Below, one piece after another: positions 8,230 through 15,099 of a stretch of DNA of 58,341 nt. The stretch spans positions 42,062 through 100,402 of the forward strand of contig DBDI01000014.1 in the NCBI GenBank assembly GCA_002293505.1, in the 5' to 3' direction. Within the stretch, counting starts at the first letter, position 1. Each line of letters starts with the position of its first letter. The position numbers and the translations under genes were made by a program. Under the pieces are notes generated by a model. It was not told the DNA's origin. It worked only from the letters and a program-made list of their open reading frames with translations, and did not search any database. The DNA comes from Alistipes sp. UBA936. Its GTDB lineage: Bacteria; Bacteroidota; Bacteroidia; Bacteroidales; Rikenellaceae.

Positions 8230-9246
8230 CTATTTCTTTTCTAATGCGTTAACCCTCTGAACCAATTCCGGCAGCTTTCGGAACACCGCCCACGAGCGAT
8301 GGAACCCGATTCCGGTCAGCGCCGGCGAACCAAGTAACACCGTTCCCGGCTCCACGTCGTGATCCACACCGCTTTGGGCTCCCATCTTCACTCCGTCTCC
8401 CAGCGTCAGATGTCCCGCCAGTCCCACCTGCCCTCCGAGCATACACCCGCGGCCGATTTTGGTCGAACCTGCCAAGCCCGCCTGCGCGGCGATGACGGTG
8501 TTTTCGCCGATCTCCACATTGTGGCCCACCTGAATGAGGTTGTCGAGTTTCACTCCGCGCCGCAGCACGGTCGAGCCCATCGTTGCACGGTCGATGCAGG
8601 TGTTCGCACCCACCTCCACGTTGTCCTCTATAATAACGTTGCCGATTTGGGGGATCTTTGCGAATGTGCCGTCGCCCGTATCGGGTGCGAATCCGAATCC
8701 GTCCGCCCCGATTACCGTCCCTGCGTGCAGGGTCACGTTCGAGCCGATGACGCACCCCTCGTAGATCTTCACCCCGGCGTGGATGGTGGTCTTAGTTCCG
8801 ATCTTAACTCCCTTACCAACATAGCATTGCGGGTAAATCGCCGCCCCGTCGCCCAGCACAACCCCGCTCTCCACGACCGCGAAGTCGCCAACATAAACTC
8901 CTTCGCCGAGAGTCGCCTCCGGAGAAACCGATGCGCGCGGGCTAACCCCTTGGGGTCGAGGCCGGTTTTCGTCGTACAATCGCAACAGGGATGCGAACGC
9001 TCCGTACGGATCCTCGACGCGAATCAGGGTCGTCGAAACGGGCCCGGAGGGCGCAAAGTCCTGACCGACAATCACAATGGACGAACCGGTGGTGTAGATA
9101 TGGTCGGCGTATTTCGGATTGGCCAAAAACGAGAGGCTACCGGAATGGCCCTCTTCGATCTTGGCGAACGTATTGACGCTCGCACCGGGGTCACCCTCGA
9201 CAACCCCGCCCAGGAACTGAGCGATGGCTTCTGCTGTAAAGGTCAT
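8230..9246 (-). CDS. lpxD: UDP-3-O-acylglucosamine N-acyltransferase
   Basis: Third step of lipid A synthesis: adds the N-linked hydroxyacyl chain from acyl-ACP. The 338-residue protein has an N-terminal uridine-binding domain (about 1-100) and then a long left-handed beta-helix of hexapeptide repeats (about 100-320). The catalytic His is in QVGHNVEIGENTVI. The short C-terminal helix is typical of trimeric LpxD. The stop codon of coaD overlaps the start by four bases. The base-composition switch described separately runs through this gene. Confidence 0.95.
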   Translation of the reverse strand: MTFTAEAIAQFLGGVVEGDPGASVNTFAKIEEGHSGSLSFLANPKYADHIYTTGSSIVIVGQDFAPSGPVSTTLIRVEDPYGAFASLLRLYDENRPRPQGVSPRASVSPEATLGEGVYVGDFAVVESGVVLGDGAAIYPQCYVGKGVKIGTKTTIHAGVKIYEGCVIGSNVTLHAGTVIGADGFGFAPDTGDGTFAKIPQIGNVIIEDNVEVGANTCIDRATMGSTVLRRGVKLDNLIQVGHNVEIGENTVIAAQAGLAGSTKIGRGCMLGGQVGLAGHLTLGDGVKMGAQSGVDHDVEPGTVLLGSPALTGIGFHRSWAVFRKLPELVQRVNALEKK

Positions 9247-9300
9247 AAGTAGTTCTTAATGTTAATGTTATGAGGTAAAAAGTTGCCCGCGTCGCCGCCC
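8230..9300. other. Purine/pyrimidine strand-asymmetry switch
   Basis: Purines on the plus strand, counted by eye per 60-base line: 14 at 7081, 16 at 7801, 23 at 8401, 24 at 8701, 31 at 8941, 38 at 9301 and 36 at 9781. All of these lines except the last lie in one minus-strand operon, so the change is not caused by a change of gene direction. To the left, plus-strand genes such as uvrB stay pyrimidine-rich (18 of 60 at 4261). To the right, minus-strand genes stay purine-rich on the plus strand (47 of 60 at 16381). This is the sign expected of a replication origin, or of an inversion joint. Confidence 0.7.
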
Positions 9301-9713
9301 ATCGTGATGATCTCGCGAACCAGGCGAGATGAGACGGGAATGTACTCCGCGGGAGTGAAGACAGCCACGGTCGTGATCTCGGGATAGATCTGGGTATTTG
9401 CCATCTCCATAGCGTGCTCGTACTCGAAGTCGGCAACGTTACGAATCCCGCGAACAAGATGGCGGATACCGGCCCGACGGCAATAATCCCCGGTGAGGCC
9501 CTCGTAGAGGACGACCGTGACCCGAGGCTCGGCTTCGAAAACTTTCAATATCAGATCCTTACGCCGCTCGGGAGTGAGCAGTCCGCGTTTGTCGGTGTTC
9601 TCGCCGACGCCAATCACGAGGCGGTCGAAAACAGTGAGCGCGCGAGTCGCAACCGCCAGATGGCCAAGCGTGAAAGGGTCGAACGAACCGGGAAAAAGAG
9701 CTGTCCTTTCCAT
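9243..9713 (-). CDS. coaD: Phosphopantetheine adenylyltransferase
   Basis: Fourth step of coenzyme A synthesis: transfers AMP from ATP to 4'-phosphopantetheine. The 156-residue nucleotidyltransferase shows FPGSFDPFTLGHL (the T-x-G-H motif), LVRGIRNVADFEYEHAM for substrate binding, and the C-terminal VSSRLVREI. It is the first gene of the minus-strand operon and is preceded by a good -33/-7 promoter ten bases upstream of the ATG. It overlaps lpxD by four bases. Confidence 0.95.
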   Translation of the reverse strand: MERTALFPGSFDPFTLGHLAVATRALTVFDRLVIGVGENTDKRGLLTPERRKDLILKVFEAEPRVTVVLYEGLTGDYCRRAGIRHLVRGIRNVADFEYEHAMEMANTQIYPEITTVAVFTPAEYIPVSSRLVREIITMGGDAGNFLPHNINIKNYL

Positions 9714-9723
9714 ATACTATACG

Positions 9724-9754
9724 CAAAGGTAACATTTTTGGAACGAAATACAAA
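9724..9754 (-). promoter_or_regulatory. Promoter of the coaD operon
   Basis: On the minus strand TTTG (9754-9751), a 19-base spacer and TACCTTTG (9731-9724) match the Bacteroidota -33/-7 consensus. Ten bases lie between the -7 element and the coaD ATG at 9713, so the leader would be only a few bases long. The -33 element abuts the end of the repressor gene. Confidence 0.7.
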
Positions 9755-9757
9755 CAA

Positions 9758-10498
9758 CTATTTAGCCGAATTCATACGGATAGAGCACTTTACGAGAGCA
9801 AGAGCAGAAATACGCTCCAAAGGAACCTCCAACTCGGCAAATTCGGCGTTCTCACCAGCCAAAATAATGTGGTTTTCGCGAGTGGAAGGGCGGACGTAAC
9901 GAACCGTAATGTATTCACCAACAGAAGACCACATAGAGATGATGTACAGTTCGCCCCAAAAAATCTCGGAACGAAAGTCGATCTGTTTATAAACAACGAT
10001 GTCGCCACTACAAAGAATAGGGCCCATTGCGTTACCAACAAGGCGAAGTGCGCCGTCAGATTCGGGCATACCGGGAATGGAAATCCAGCCCACAGGTGTG
10101 TGAGAGCGCTCCGAAGCAGACATTCGACCGGGCCGACCGCGCCGGCCCAACTTGCCGCCGGAGGAACTTGTGAGGCGAAAAAGCTCGGCAAGAGAGGGAG
10201 CAGCGTCAAGGTCGAACATAGGAACGCTCGAAGGTATACCGCGACCCTCGGGATGAGCCGAATTGTCGAGCCGGGAAGCGTGACGAGCACCAGGAAGAAG
10301 CATCGGAACAGACTCGCCCTGCAACCATAGCGGATTTAAGTTAAATTTTTTAACTAACAGGGCCGCGTTACGCTCTGAAAGAGACGATTTTCCGCGCTCG
10401 ATCATAGAGATATTTTGCTTGCTACAACCAAGAATCAGGGCCAATTCGTCCTGGCGAAGTCCCAACTGTTTGCGCATCAGCGATAAACGAGAATCCAT
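9758..10498 (-). CDS. Phage-type XRE/S24-like repressor lacking the catalytic dyad
   Basis: DNA-binding regulator of 246 residues. Residues 7-60 form an XRE helix-turn-helix (LRQDELALILGCSKQNISMIERGKSSLS), followed by a basic low-complexity linker (about 105-135) and a C-terminal domain that matches S24/LexA-like phage repressors (about 140-240). The nucleophile motif, normally G-D-S-M, reads GNAMGPILCSGDIVV, so Ala157 replaces Ser. Where a V-K-R motif with the general-base Lys is expected, the sequence is YITVRYVR, with no Lys. Self-cleavage is therefore not expected. It is transcribed away from two palindromic operators and a terminase gene. Its likely role is a stable repressor of a relic prophage. 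Confidence 0.85.
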   Translation of the reverse strand: MDSRLSLMRKQLGLRQDELALILGCSKQNISMIERGKSSLSERNAALLVKKFNLNPLWLQGESVPMLLPGARHASRLDNSAHPEGRGIPSSVPMFDLDAAPSLAELFRLTSSSGGKLGRRGRPGRMSASERSHTPVGWISIPGMPESDGALRLVGNAMGPILCSGDIVVYKQIDFRSEIFWGELYIISMWSSVGEYITVRYVRPSTRENHIILAGENAEFAELEVPLERISALALVKCSIRMNSAK

Positions 10499-10544
10499 AT
10501 ATCAAAAAAAGTTTTATTAATTTTCTGTTCGTCTAAGCAGGGAA

Positions 10545-10572
10545 CAAAGTTAAATTATTTAACTTATATTTG
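10545..10572. promoter_or_regulatory. Divergent promoter region of the prophage locus
   Basis: A leftward -7 element TAACTTTG (10552-10545, minus strand) faces the repressor, and a rightward TATATTTG (10565-10572) faces the 94-residue gene and terminase. The leftward element lies partly inside operator 1, and the rightward one starts at its last base and runs towards operator 2. A repressor bound to both operators would cover both promoters. No good -33 TTTG was found for either. The surrounding 10499-10714 region is A/T-rich, with a 7-bp inverted repeat TTTATTC/GAATAAA at 10627-10633 and 10644-10650. Confidence 0.55.
10547..10565. promoter_or_regulatory. Operator 1, 19-bp perfect palindrome
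   Basis: AAGTTAAATTATTTAACTT, with nine-base arms around a central base and perfect dyad symmetry. An identical copy lies 33 bp away centre to centre, about three helical turns, which favours cooperative binding of repressor dimers on one face. It lies 48 bp upstream of the repressor start codon. Confidence 0.8.
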
Positions 10573-10579
10573 CCTCGTA

Positions 10580-10598
10580 AAGTTAAATTATTTAACTT
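10580..10598. promoter_or_regulatory. Operator 2, identical 19-bp palindrome
   Basis: Second exact copy of the AAGTTAAATTATTTAACTT palindrome, downstream of the rightward -7 element (10565-10572), where bound repressor would block initiation towards the terminase gene. No further exact copy was seen in the window by eye. Confidence 0.8.
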
Positions 10599-10714
10599 TT
10601 GAAACCAAAATCAGGAGCCAAAATAATTTATTCCAAAATTGTAGAATAAAAAACTTCAAGGCGAAACGTATATTGCCAAAACCACAAAAAACTCTACTAA
10701 ACCCAAAAAAAACT

Positions 10715-10999
10715 ATGATCGAAATCCCGGAAAAAATCTATGACGAGCTCGCCAGAAAGCTCAAGGAAAAAATCGGAACAGGAAACTATGTCAACACGAT
10801 GGTCGAACAGGAAGGAGTGCAATTAGTGGTGACGGCGATCATCTACAGGAGAGAAGAACAACTACCGGAAGGACGGCGGCGGCCGATAGTGAATGTGGTG
10901 CCGGTGTGGTGGGAAGTGAGGCTGGAAGGAAAAAAACCAAAGGAGGTGTGTGACCTGGACTTTGAAGAAGTGAAAAACAGAATTATCGAAAACTACTAA
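10715..10999 (+). CDS. Small hypothetical protein upstream of terminase
   Basis: A 94-residue soluble protein beginning MIEIPEKIYDELARKLKEKI. No family is recognised. It is charged, with an amphipathic N-terminal helix, a central strand-like part (QLVVTAIIYRREE and IVNVVPVWWEVRLEG) and a C-terminal helix. The ATG at 10715 is preferred over an in-frame TTG at 10673 because the intervening residues are low-complexity Lys/Pro. It is 10 bases before the terminase gene, so the two are probably cotranscribed from the operator-controlled promoter. In Bacteroidales prophages a small gene often precedes the terminase; a role as small terminase subunit or accessory is possible but not shown. Confidence 0.65.
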   Translation: MIEIPEKIYDELARKLKEKIGTGNYVNTMVEQEGVQLVVTAIIYRREEQLPEGRRRPIVNVVPVWWEVRLEGKKPKEVCDLDFEEVKNRIIENY

Positions 11000-11009
11000 T
11001 CAAACAAAA

Positions 11010-12464
11010 ATGGAAAAAAAGAATGAAAACAGCGATGAGTTTGAAAAATTTGCGAAGGACGTGTTTCCAAACTTCGAGGAAAAGCCCTTCCACAAAGCGT
11101 ACTACAGACTACTACAAGCATTCGCAGAGGGGAAGGTGAAAAGGCTGATCATAACGATGCCACCACAACACGGAAAATCGCACGGAGCATCGGTACTGTT
11201 ACCAGCGTACATACTGGGAAAAGATCCGAACAGGAAGGTAGCCATAGCCTCGTACAGTGCGACTTTAGCGACCAAGTTCAACAGGAGAGCACAAAGGGTG
11301 ATGGAGGGAAAAGTGTATGAAGGGCAGTTCCCGGGAACGAAGATAAAGAAGGGAGGAGCAGGAAAGAAGGCGGGGACGGAGGAGGGAAGCTGGGTGAGGA
11401 CCGCCGATCACGTGGAAGTAATAGGGCAGGAGGGAGAACTGATGTCGGTGGGGCGGGAAGGACCATTGACCGGAAACAGGGTGGACACGTTCATAATCGA
11501 CGATCTACTGAAGGATGCGATGGAAGCAAACTCGCCGGTGGTGAGAGACAACTGCTGGGAGTGGTACACGTCCGTGGTGAGGACGAGAGAGCACAACGGA
11601 TCGTCGGAAATAATCGTGAACACAAGGTGGAGCGAAGACGACCTGATAGGGAGAATTATGGAGAGAGAAGAAGTCCATACGCTAAGGAACTGGTGGCAAG
11701 TGGACAACGGGTCGTCGGGAGATGTGTGGATACACTTGAATCTGGAAGCAATCAAGGCGGGAGAACCGACGGAAGTCGATCCGAGAGAGAAGGGAGAAGC
11801 ATTGTGGGAAGAGAGGCACGCGAAGAAGCTGCTGCTGGCGAAGAGAGAACTGGATGCGTTGCAATTCGAGTGTATGTATCAGGGGCAACCAACGGTGGCG
11901 GAAGGTTTGCTATATGGAGAGGGATTCACGGTGTACAACAAGCTACCGTGTGACATAATCAAGAAAGCCAACTACACAGACACGGCGGACACGGGAGAAG
12001 ACTACTTGTGTTCGGTGAACTATGTGGTGGGGCTGGATGAAATGGTGTATGTGACGGATGTGGTCTATTCGCCAAAGCCGATGGAAGTGACGGAAGGGCT
12101 GGTGGCGGAGATGCTGGTGAAGGGAGATGTGAGGGTGGCATACGTGGAGAGCAACAACGGAGGGAAGGGCTTCGCGAGGGCAGTACAAGGACTGGCAACG
12201 GGAGTGAAGGTGGAGTGGTTCTATCAGGGTGCAAACAAGGAAGCGCGAATACTGTCGAACAGCGCGACGGTAATGCACAGAGTGAGGATGCCCTACGGGT
12301 GGGAGAAGAAGTGGCCCGAATTCGCACACCATCTGGCAACGTACAGGCGACTGTTCAGAGCGAACAGGCTGCACGACGCAGCGGATGTACTAACCGGAAT
12401 CGTGGAGAGAGAAAACGAAGCAATCGACCAAAAAGGAAAAATCACCTCGATTAAGTTCGGCTAA
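11010..12464 (+). CDS. Phage terminase large subunit
   Basis: DNA-packaging motor of 484 residues that appears intact. The ATPase domain has a Walker A-like PPQHGKS (51-57), Walker B FIIDD (161-165) and the coupling motif NTRWSEDD (about 204-211). The nuclease domain begins near residue 320 with TDTADTGEDY, supplying acidic residues for metal binding, and ends with an HDAADVLTG motif carrying the last acidic residues. No portal, capsid or tail genes follow: the next gene is a convergent ferritin-like gene overlapping the stop by three bases. The composition is as purine-rich as neighbouring chromosomal genes, suggesting long residence. Confidence 0.88.
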   Translation: MEKKNENSDEFEKFAKDVFPNFEEKPFHKAYYRLLQAFAEGKVKRLIITMPPQHGKSHGASVLLPAYILGKDPNRKVAIASYSATLATKFNRRAQRVMEGKVYEGQFPGTKIKKGGAGKKAGTEEGSWVRTADHVEVIGQEGELMSVGREGPLTGNRVDTFIIDDLLKDAMEANSPVVRDNCWEWYTSVVRTREHNGSSEIIVNTRWSEDDLIGRIMEREEVHTLRNWWQVDNGSSGDVWIHLNLEAIKAGEPTEVDPREKGEALWEERHAKKLLLAKRELDALQFECMYQGQPTVAEGLLYGEGFTVYNKLPCDIIKKANYTDTADTGEDYLCSVNYVVGLDEMVYVTDVVYSPKPMEVTEGLVAEMLVKGDVRVAYVESNNGGKGFARAVQGLATGVKVEWFYQGANKEARILSNSATVMHRVRMPYGWEKKWPEFAHHLATYRRLFRANRLHDAADVLTGIVERENEAIDQKGKITSIKFG

Positions 12465-13048
12465 AGAGGAGACTCGGCACCAGCCAACCATCCCTGCAAA
12501 AGAGCAACGTGGAGCTGCTCGTCAGCTATCAACTTCGCAAGGGTGGAAAGGCAAAAACCAGTCGTGGCATTCGAAGGAAGGGCCGAAATACGGTCGATCA
12601 ACTCCTCGTAACCGCGAATAGCAGTCTGCTCGCCCGATATGGCGATACGTACGGCCTCGGTCGGAGTGTCGCCATATTTTAATTTGTCAGTGGAGTTGGG
12701 GCGAGCAGGTGTACCACCAAGGTCGGATATCAAGTCGGCAAGCTTGTCCAAGTGCTTCATCTCAACAAGGGCGATACCAAGAAGCAACTCGGACAACTCC
12801 TCGTACATAGCCTCCTGGGTGATGTAAAGGTGGATGGTGTCGAGCTCCGATGTACCGTTAGCATCCTTGAAACTGGGGTAAAACCACTCGGGACGAACCC
12901 CGGCGTCCGAACGAACGTCAGCGTCGGGAGGCCAAAGAACCGTACGGTCCGAAAAACGCATATTGTTGACAAGGCCGGTGGTGAGATCGTCGATCAGGTT
13001 GGTCGAACGAGTACGCATAAGCGCAAACATTGAGGATTTTGATTTCAT
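12461..13048 (-). CDS. Ferritin-like (rubrerythrin/bacterioferritin-type) di-iron protein
   Basis: A 195-residue protein whose C-terminal two thirds form a four-helix ferritin-like bundle. Likely metal ligands are Glu in LYITQEAMYEELSE, the ExxH of VEMKHLDKLADLI, Glu in ISGEQTAIRGYEE and the ExxH of IADEQLHVALL. The first 70 residues (containing RFSDRTVLWPP) are not part of the bundle and are unrecognised. A role in iron or peroxide handling is the likely function. A near-consensus -7 element (AATATTTG) lies only two bases before the ATG. The stop overlaps that of the convergent terminase gene. Confidence 0.75.
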   Translation of the reverse strand: MKSKSSMFALMRTRSTNLIDDLTTGLVNNMRFSDRTVLWPPDADVRSDAGVRPEWFYPSFKDANGTSELDTIHLYITQEAMYEELSELLLGIALVEMKHLDKLADLISDLGGTPARPNSTDKLKYGDTPTEAVRIAISGEQTAIRGYEELIDRISALPSNATTGFCLSTLAKLIADEQLHVALLQGWLAGAESPL

Positions 13049-13068
13049 ATCAAATATTGTTATAGAGT

Positions 13069-13099
13069 TTTGTGGTTCGATAAATGTTTTCTACATTTG
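13069..13099 (+). promoter_or_regulatory. Promoter of rplM-rpsI
   Basis: TTTG (13069-13072), a 19-base spacer and TACATTTG (13092-13099) match the Bacteroidota consensus. Unlike most promoters in this window, 37 bases separate the -7 element from the ATG, giving an A-rich leader of roughly 30 bases that fits highly expressed ribosomal genes in Bacteroidota. Confidence 0.72.
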
Positions 13100-13136
13100 C
13101 AGGCTGAAAAAACTATACTACAAATATCGTACTAAA

Positions 13137-13592
13137 ATGGATTCATTAAGCTACAAAACTATCTCGGTCAACAGTGCCACAGCAAAGAAAGAGTGGTATG
13201 TGATCGACGCGAGCGGTGAAGTCGTCGGAAGACTGGCTTCGCAAGTCGCCAAAATCCTGAGAGGAAAAAACAAACCCGATTTTACGCCACACTGCGACTG
13301 CGGAGATAATGTCATCATTATCAATGCCGAAAAAGTACGCTTCACGGGAAAGAAAATGACGGACAAAGTCTATGTCAGGCACACGGGCTATCCGGGAGGA
13401 CAAAGGTTTGAAACACCGGAAGGCTATCTGAAGAGGAGGCCGACGATGGTGTTGGAACACGCGGTGAAAGGAATGCTACCGAGGACGAGGCTCGCAGCAG
13501 CGCAGATGAAAAATCTGAAAATCTATGCAGGAGCACAGCACCCGCACGAAGCACAAATGCCAAAAGAGTTGAAACTTAACGAAATCAAGTAA
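13137..13592 (+). CDS. rplM: Ribosomal protein L13 (uL13)
   Basis: Large-subunit protein of 151 residues, an early assembly protein binding 23S rRNA. Recognisable features are KEWYVIDASGEVVGRLAS, the VYVRHTGYPGGQ region, and MLPRTRLAAAQMKNLKIYAG. The start was placed at MDSLSYKTIS after the A-rich leader; a longer frame reaching back to 12963 overlaps the promoter and is rejected. It is followed eight bases later by rpsI, the usual pairing. Confidence 0.95.
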   Translation: MDSLSYKTISVNSATAKKEWYVIDASGEVVGRLASQVAKILRGKNKPDFTPHCDCGDNVIIINAEKVRFTGKKMTDKVYVRHTGYPGGQRFETPEGYLKRRPTMVLEHAVKGMLPRTRLAAAQMKNLKIYAGAQHPHEAQMPKELKLNEIK

Positions 13593-13600
13593 GAAAAGCT

Positions 13601-13987
13601 ATGGAAGTCACAAACACTGTGGGCAGAAGAAAAGCCGCCGTCGCGAGAGTTTTCGTTAAGCCCGGAAAAGGAGATATCACCATCAACAAAAAACCACTGG
13701 AAACATATTTCCCACTGGAAATCTTCCAATATGTAGTGAAGCAACCGCTGTTGGTGTTGAATGCAACGGAAAGCTACGACATCACGATCAATCTGACGGG
13801 AGGAGGAATCAAAGGACAAGCAGAAGCTGCAAGGATGGGGATCGCAAGGGCGCTGTGTGAGATAGATGCGGAGTTGAGGCCGGCGCTGAAGAAGAACGGA
13901 TTCCTGACGAGAGATTCGAGAGAAGTTGAGCGTAAGAAGCCGGGACAACCGGGAGCACGAAGAAGGTTCCAGTTCTCGAAACGATAA
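13601..13987 (+). CDS. rpsI: Ribosomal protein S9 (uS9)
   Basis: Small-subunit protein of 128 residues whose C-terminal tail reaches the P-site tRNA. It begins MEVTNTVGRRKAAVARVFVKPG and ends with the conserved basic tail ERKKPGQPGARRRFQFSKR. Cotranscribed with rplM. Its stop codon overlaps the first base of a long imperfect palindrome that may terminate the transcript. Confidence 0.95.
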   Translation: MEVTNTVGRRKAAVARVFVKPGKGDITINKKPLETYFPLEIFQYVVKQPLLVLNATESYDITINLTGGGIKGQAEAARMGIARALCEIDAELRPALKKNGFLTRDSREVERKKPGQPGARRRFQFSKR

Positions 13988-14107
13988 TTTTCGTGAAAAC
14001 GGCGATTCTGCTGCCTTGTCTTCGGGCGTCGCATCGGTCACGTACGAACAGTACGCTCCCTCACGGCCCCCTCGACAGTGTTGCATAATCACCATTTTGA
14101 CGAAAAT
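13987..14107. repeat. 121-bp imperfect palindromic intergenic element
   Basis: The outer arms are ATTTTCGTGAAAACGG (from 13987) and the reverse complement ATTTTCGTCAAAATGG (from 14107); over the first 26 positions 22 agree by my count. A perfect inner hairpin CGTAC-GAACA-GTACG lies at 14041-14055. The element sits exactly between the rpsI stop and the rpsB leader. It has no open reading frame of its own. I recall similar palindromes with a GGTCACGTAC/GTACGCTCCC core in other Bacteroidota, but cannot verify that here. It could be a miniature mobile element or an mRNA 3' structure. Bases 14108-14194 that follow hold only an A-rich leader for rpsB. Confidence 0.6.
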
Positions 14108-14194
14108 ACTACTACGACACTAAAAATAATAACAGTAATAAAATCGAAAAGACCGCTAAGGCGCTACTTTACGATTAACGAAAAAAACTAAAAA

Positions 14195-15097
14195 ATGGCA
14201 AGAACGAATTTTGAACAACTACTCGAAGCAGGTGCGCATTTTGGCCATCTGAGAAGAAAGTGGAATCCGAAGATGGCTCCGTACATCTTTATGGAAAAGA
14301 ACGGAATACATATCATCGACCTACACAAAACAGTCAAACTGGTCGACGAAGCAGCCGCAGCAGCTAAGCAAATTGCGAAGAGCGGGAGGAAAATACTGTT
14401 CGTAGCAACGAAAAAGCAAGCAAAAGATGCAGTAGCAGAGAGAGCAGCAGGAGTGAATATGCCATACGTGACCGAGAGGTGGCCGGGAGGAATGCTAACA
14501 AACTTCCCGACGATCCGAAAAGCTGTCAAGAAGATGAGCTCCATTGACAAGATGACAGCAGACGGAACCTTCGACAACTTCTCGAAGAGAGAAAAACTGC
14601 AAATCTCGAGGCAGAGAGCAAAGCTGGAAAAGAACCTGGGGTCGATCGCAGACCTGACGCGTTTGCCGGCAGCGTTGTTTGTGGTGGATGTACAGAAGGA
14701 AGCAAATGCGGTTCGTGAGGCCAACAGGCTGAGCATTCCGGTCTTCGCGATGGTCGATACCTGTGCCGATCCTTCGAACATAGACTATGTGATACCGGCA
14801 AACGACGATGCGACAAGGTCGATCGAAGTAATCCTGGAAGCTGTGTGTGGTGCGATAGCAGAAGGACTGGCAGAAAGAAAACTGGAAAAAGAGAAAGAAG
14901 GAGAAGAAGCAACAGACAATGCAGGATCGGGAGCAGGCTCGGGAAAAGGAGCGGGAAGAGCGAGAATCAAGAAAGCAGAAGCTGTAGCAACGCCGGCAGC
15001 AGAGGCCGTTGAGGCGGTTGTTGCTGAGGCGCCGGCCGAAGAAGCCCCGGCTGAGGCCCCGGTGAAAGAAAGTGAAACCAAAACAGAGGAGGAATAA
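14195..15097 (+). CDS. rpsB: Ribosomal protein S2 (uS2) with extended tail
   Basis: Small-subunit protein of 300 residues. The body (1-230) has the S2 hallmarks: FEQLLEAGAHFGHLRRKWNPKM, ERWPGGMLTNFPTIRKA, LPAALFVVDVQKEANAVREA and DTCADPSNIDYVIPANDDA. After about residue 230 comes a 70-residue low-complexity tail rich in Glu, Ala, Pro and Lys, longer than in typical S2 of about 240-260 residues. The second half of the tail uses more mixed codons than the purine-rich body. It is coupled to tsf two bases downstream, the classic pair. Confidence 0.95.
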   Translation: MARTNFEQLLEAGAHFGHLRRKWNPKMAPYIFMEKNGIHIIDLHKTVKLVDEAAAAAKQIAKSGRKILFVATKKQAKDAVAERAAGVNMPYVTERWPGGMLTNFPTIRKAVKKMSSIDKMTADGTFDNFSKREKLQISRQRAKLEKNLGSIADLTRLPAALFVVDVQKEANAVREANRLSIPVFAMVDTCADPSNIDYVIPANDDATRSIEVILEAVCGAIAEGLAERKLEKEKEGEEATDNAGSGAGSGKGAGRARIKKAEAVATPAAEAVEAVVAEAPAEEAPAEAPVKESETKTEEE

Positions 15098-15099
15098 CG

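Noticed and set aside
10338..10356. Third operator-like palindrome inside the repressor gene
   Set aside because: It resembles the 19-bp operator, but with mismatches in one arm, and it encodes the conserved KKFNLN segment of this repressor family, so codon constraint explains it adequately.
12963..13136. 58-residue N-terminal extension of L13
   Set aside because: The extension overlaps the -33/-7 promoter and the ferritin-like gene start and does not resemble L13; the ATG at 13137 fits the family.
14108..14194. Possible small RNA or riboswitch before rpsB
   Set aside because: The stretch is A-rich without a convincing structure; it reads as an ordinary leader. An S2-binding structure cannot be excluded but is not visible.
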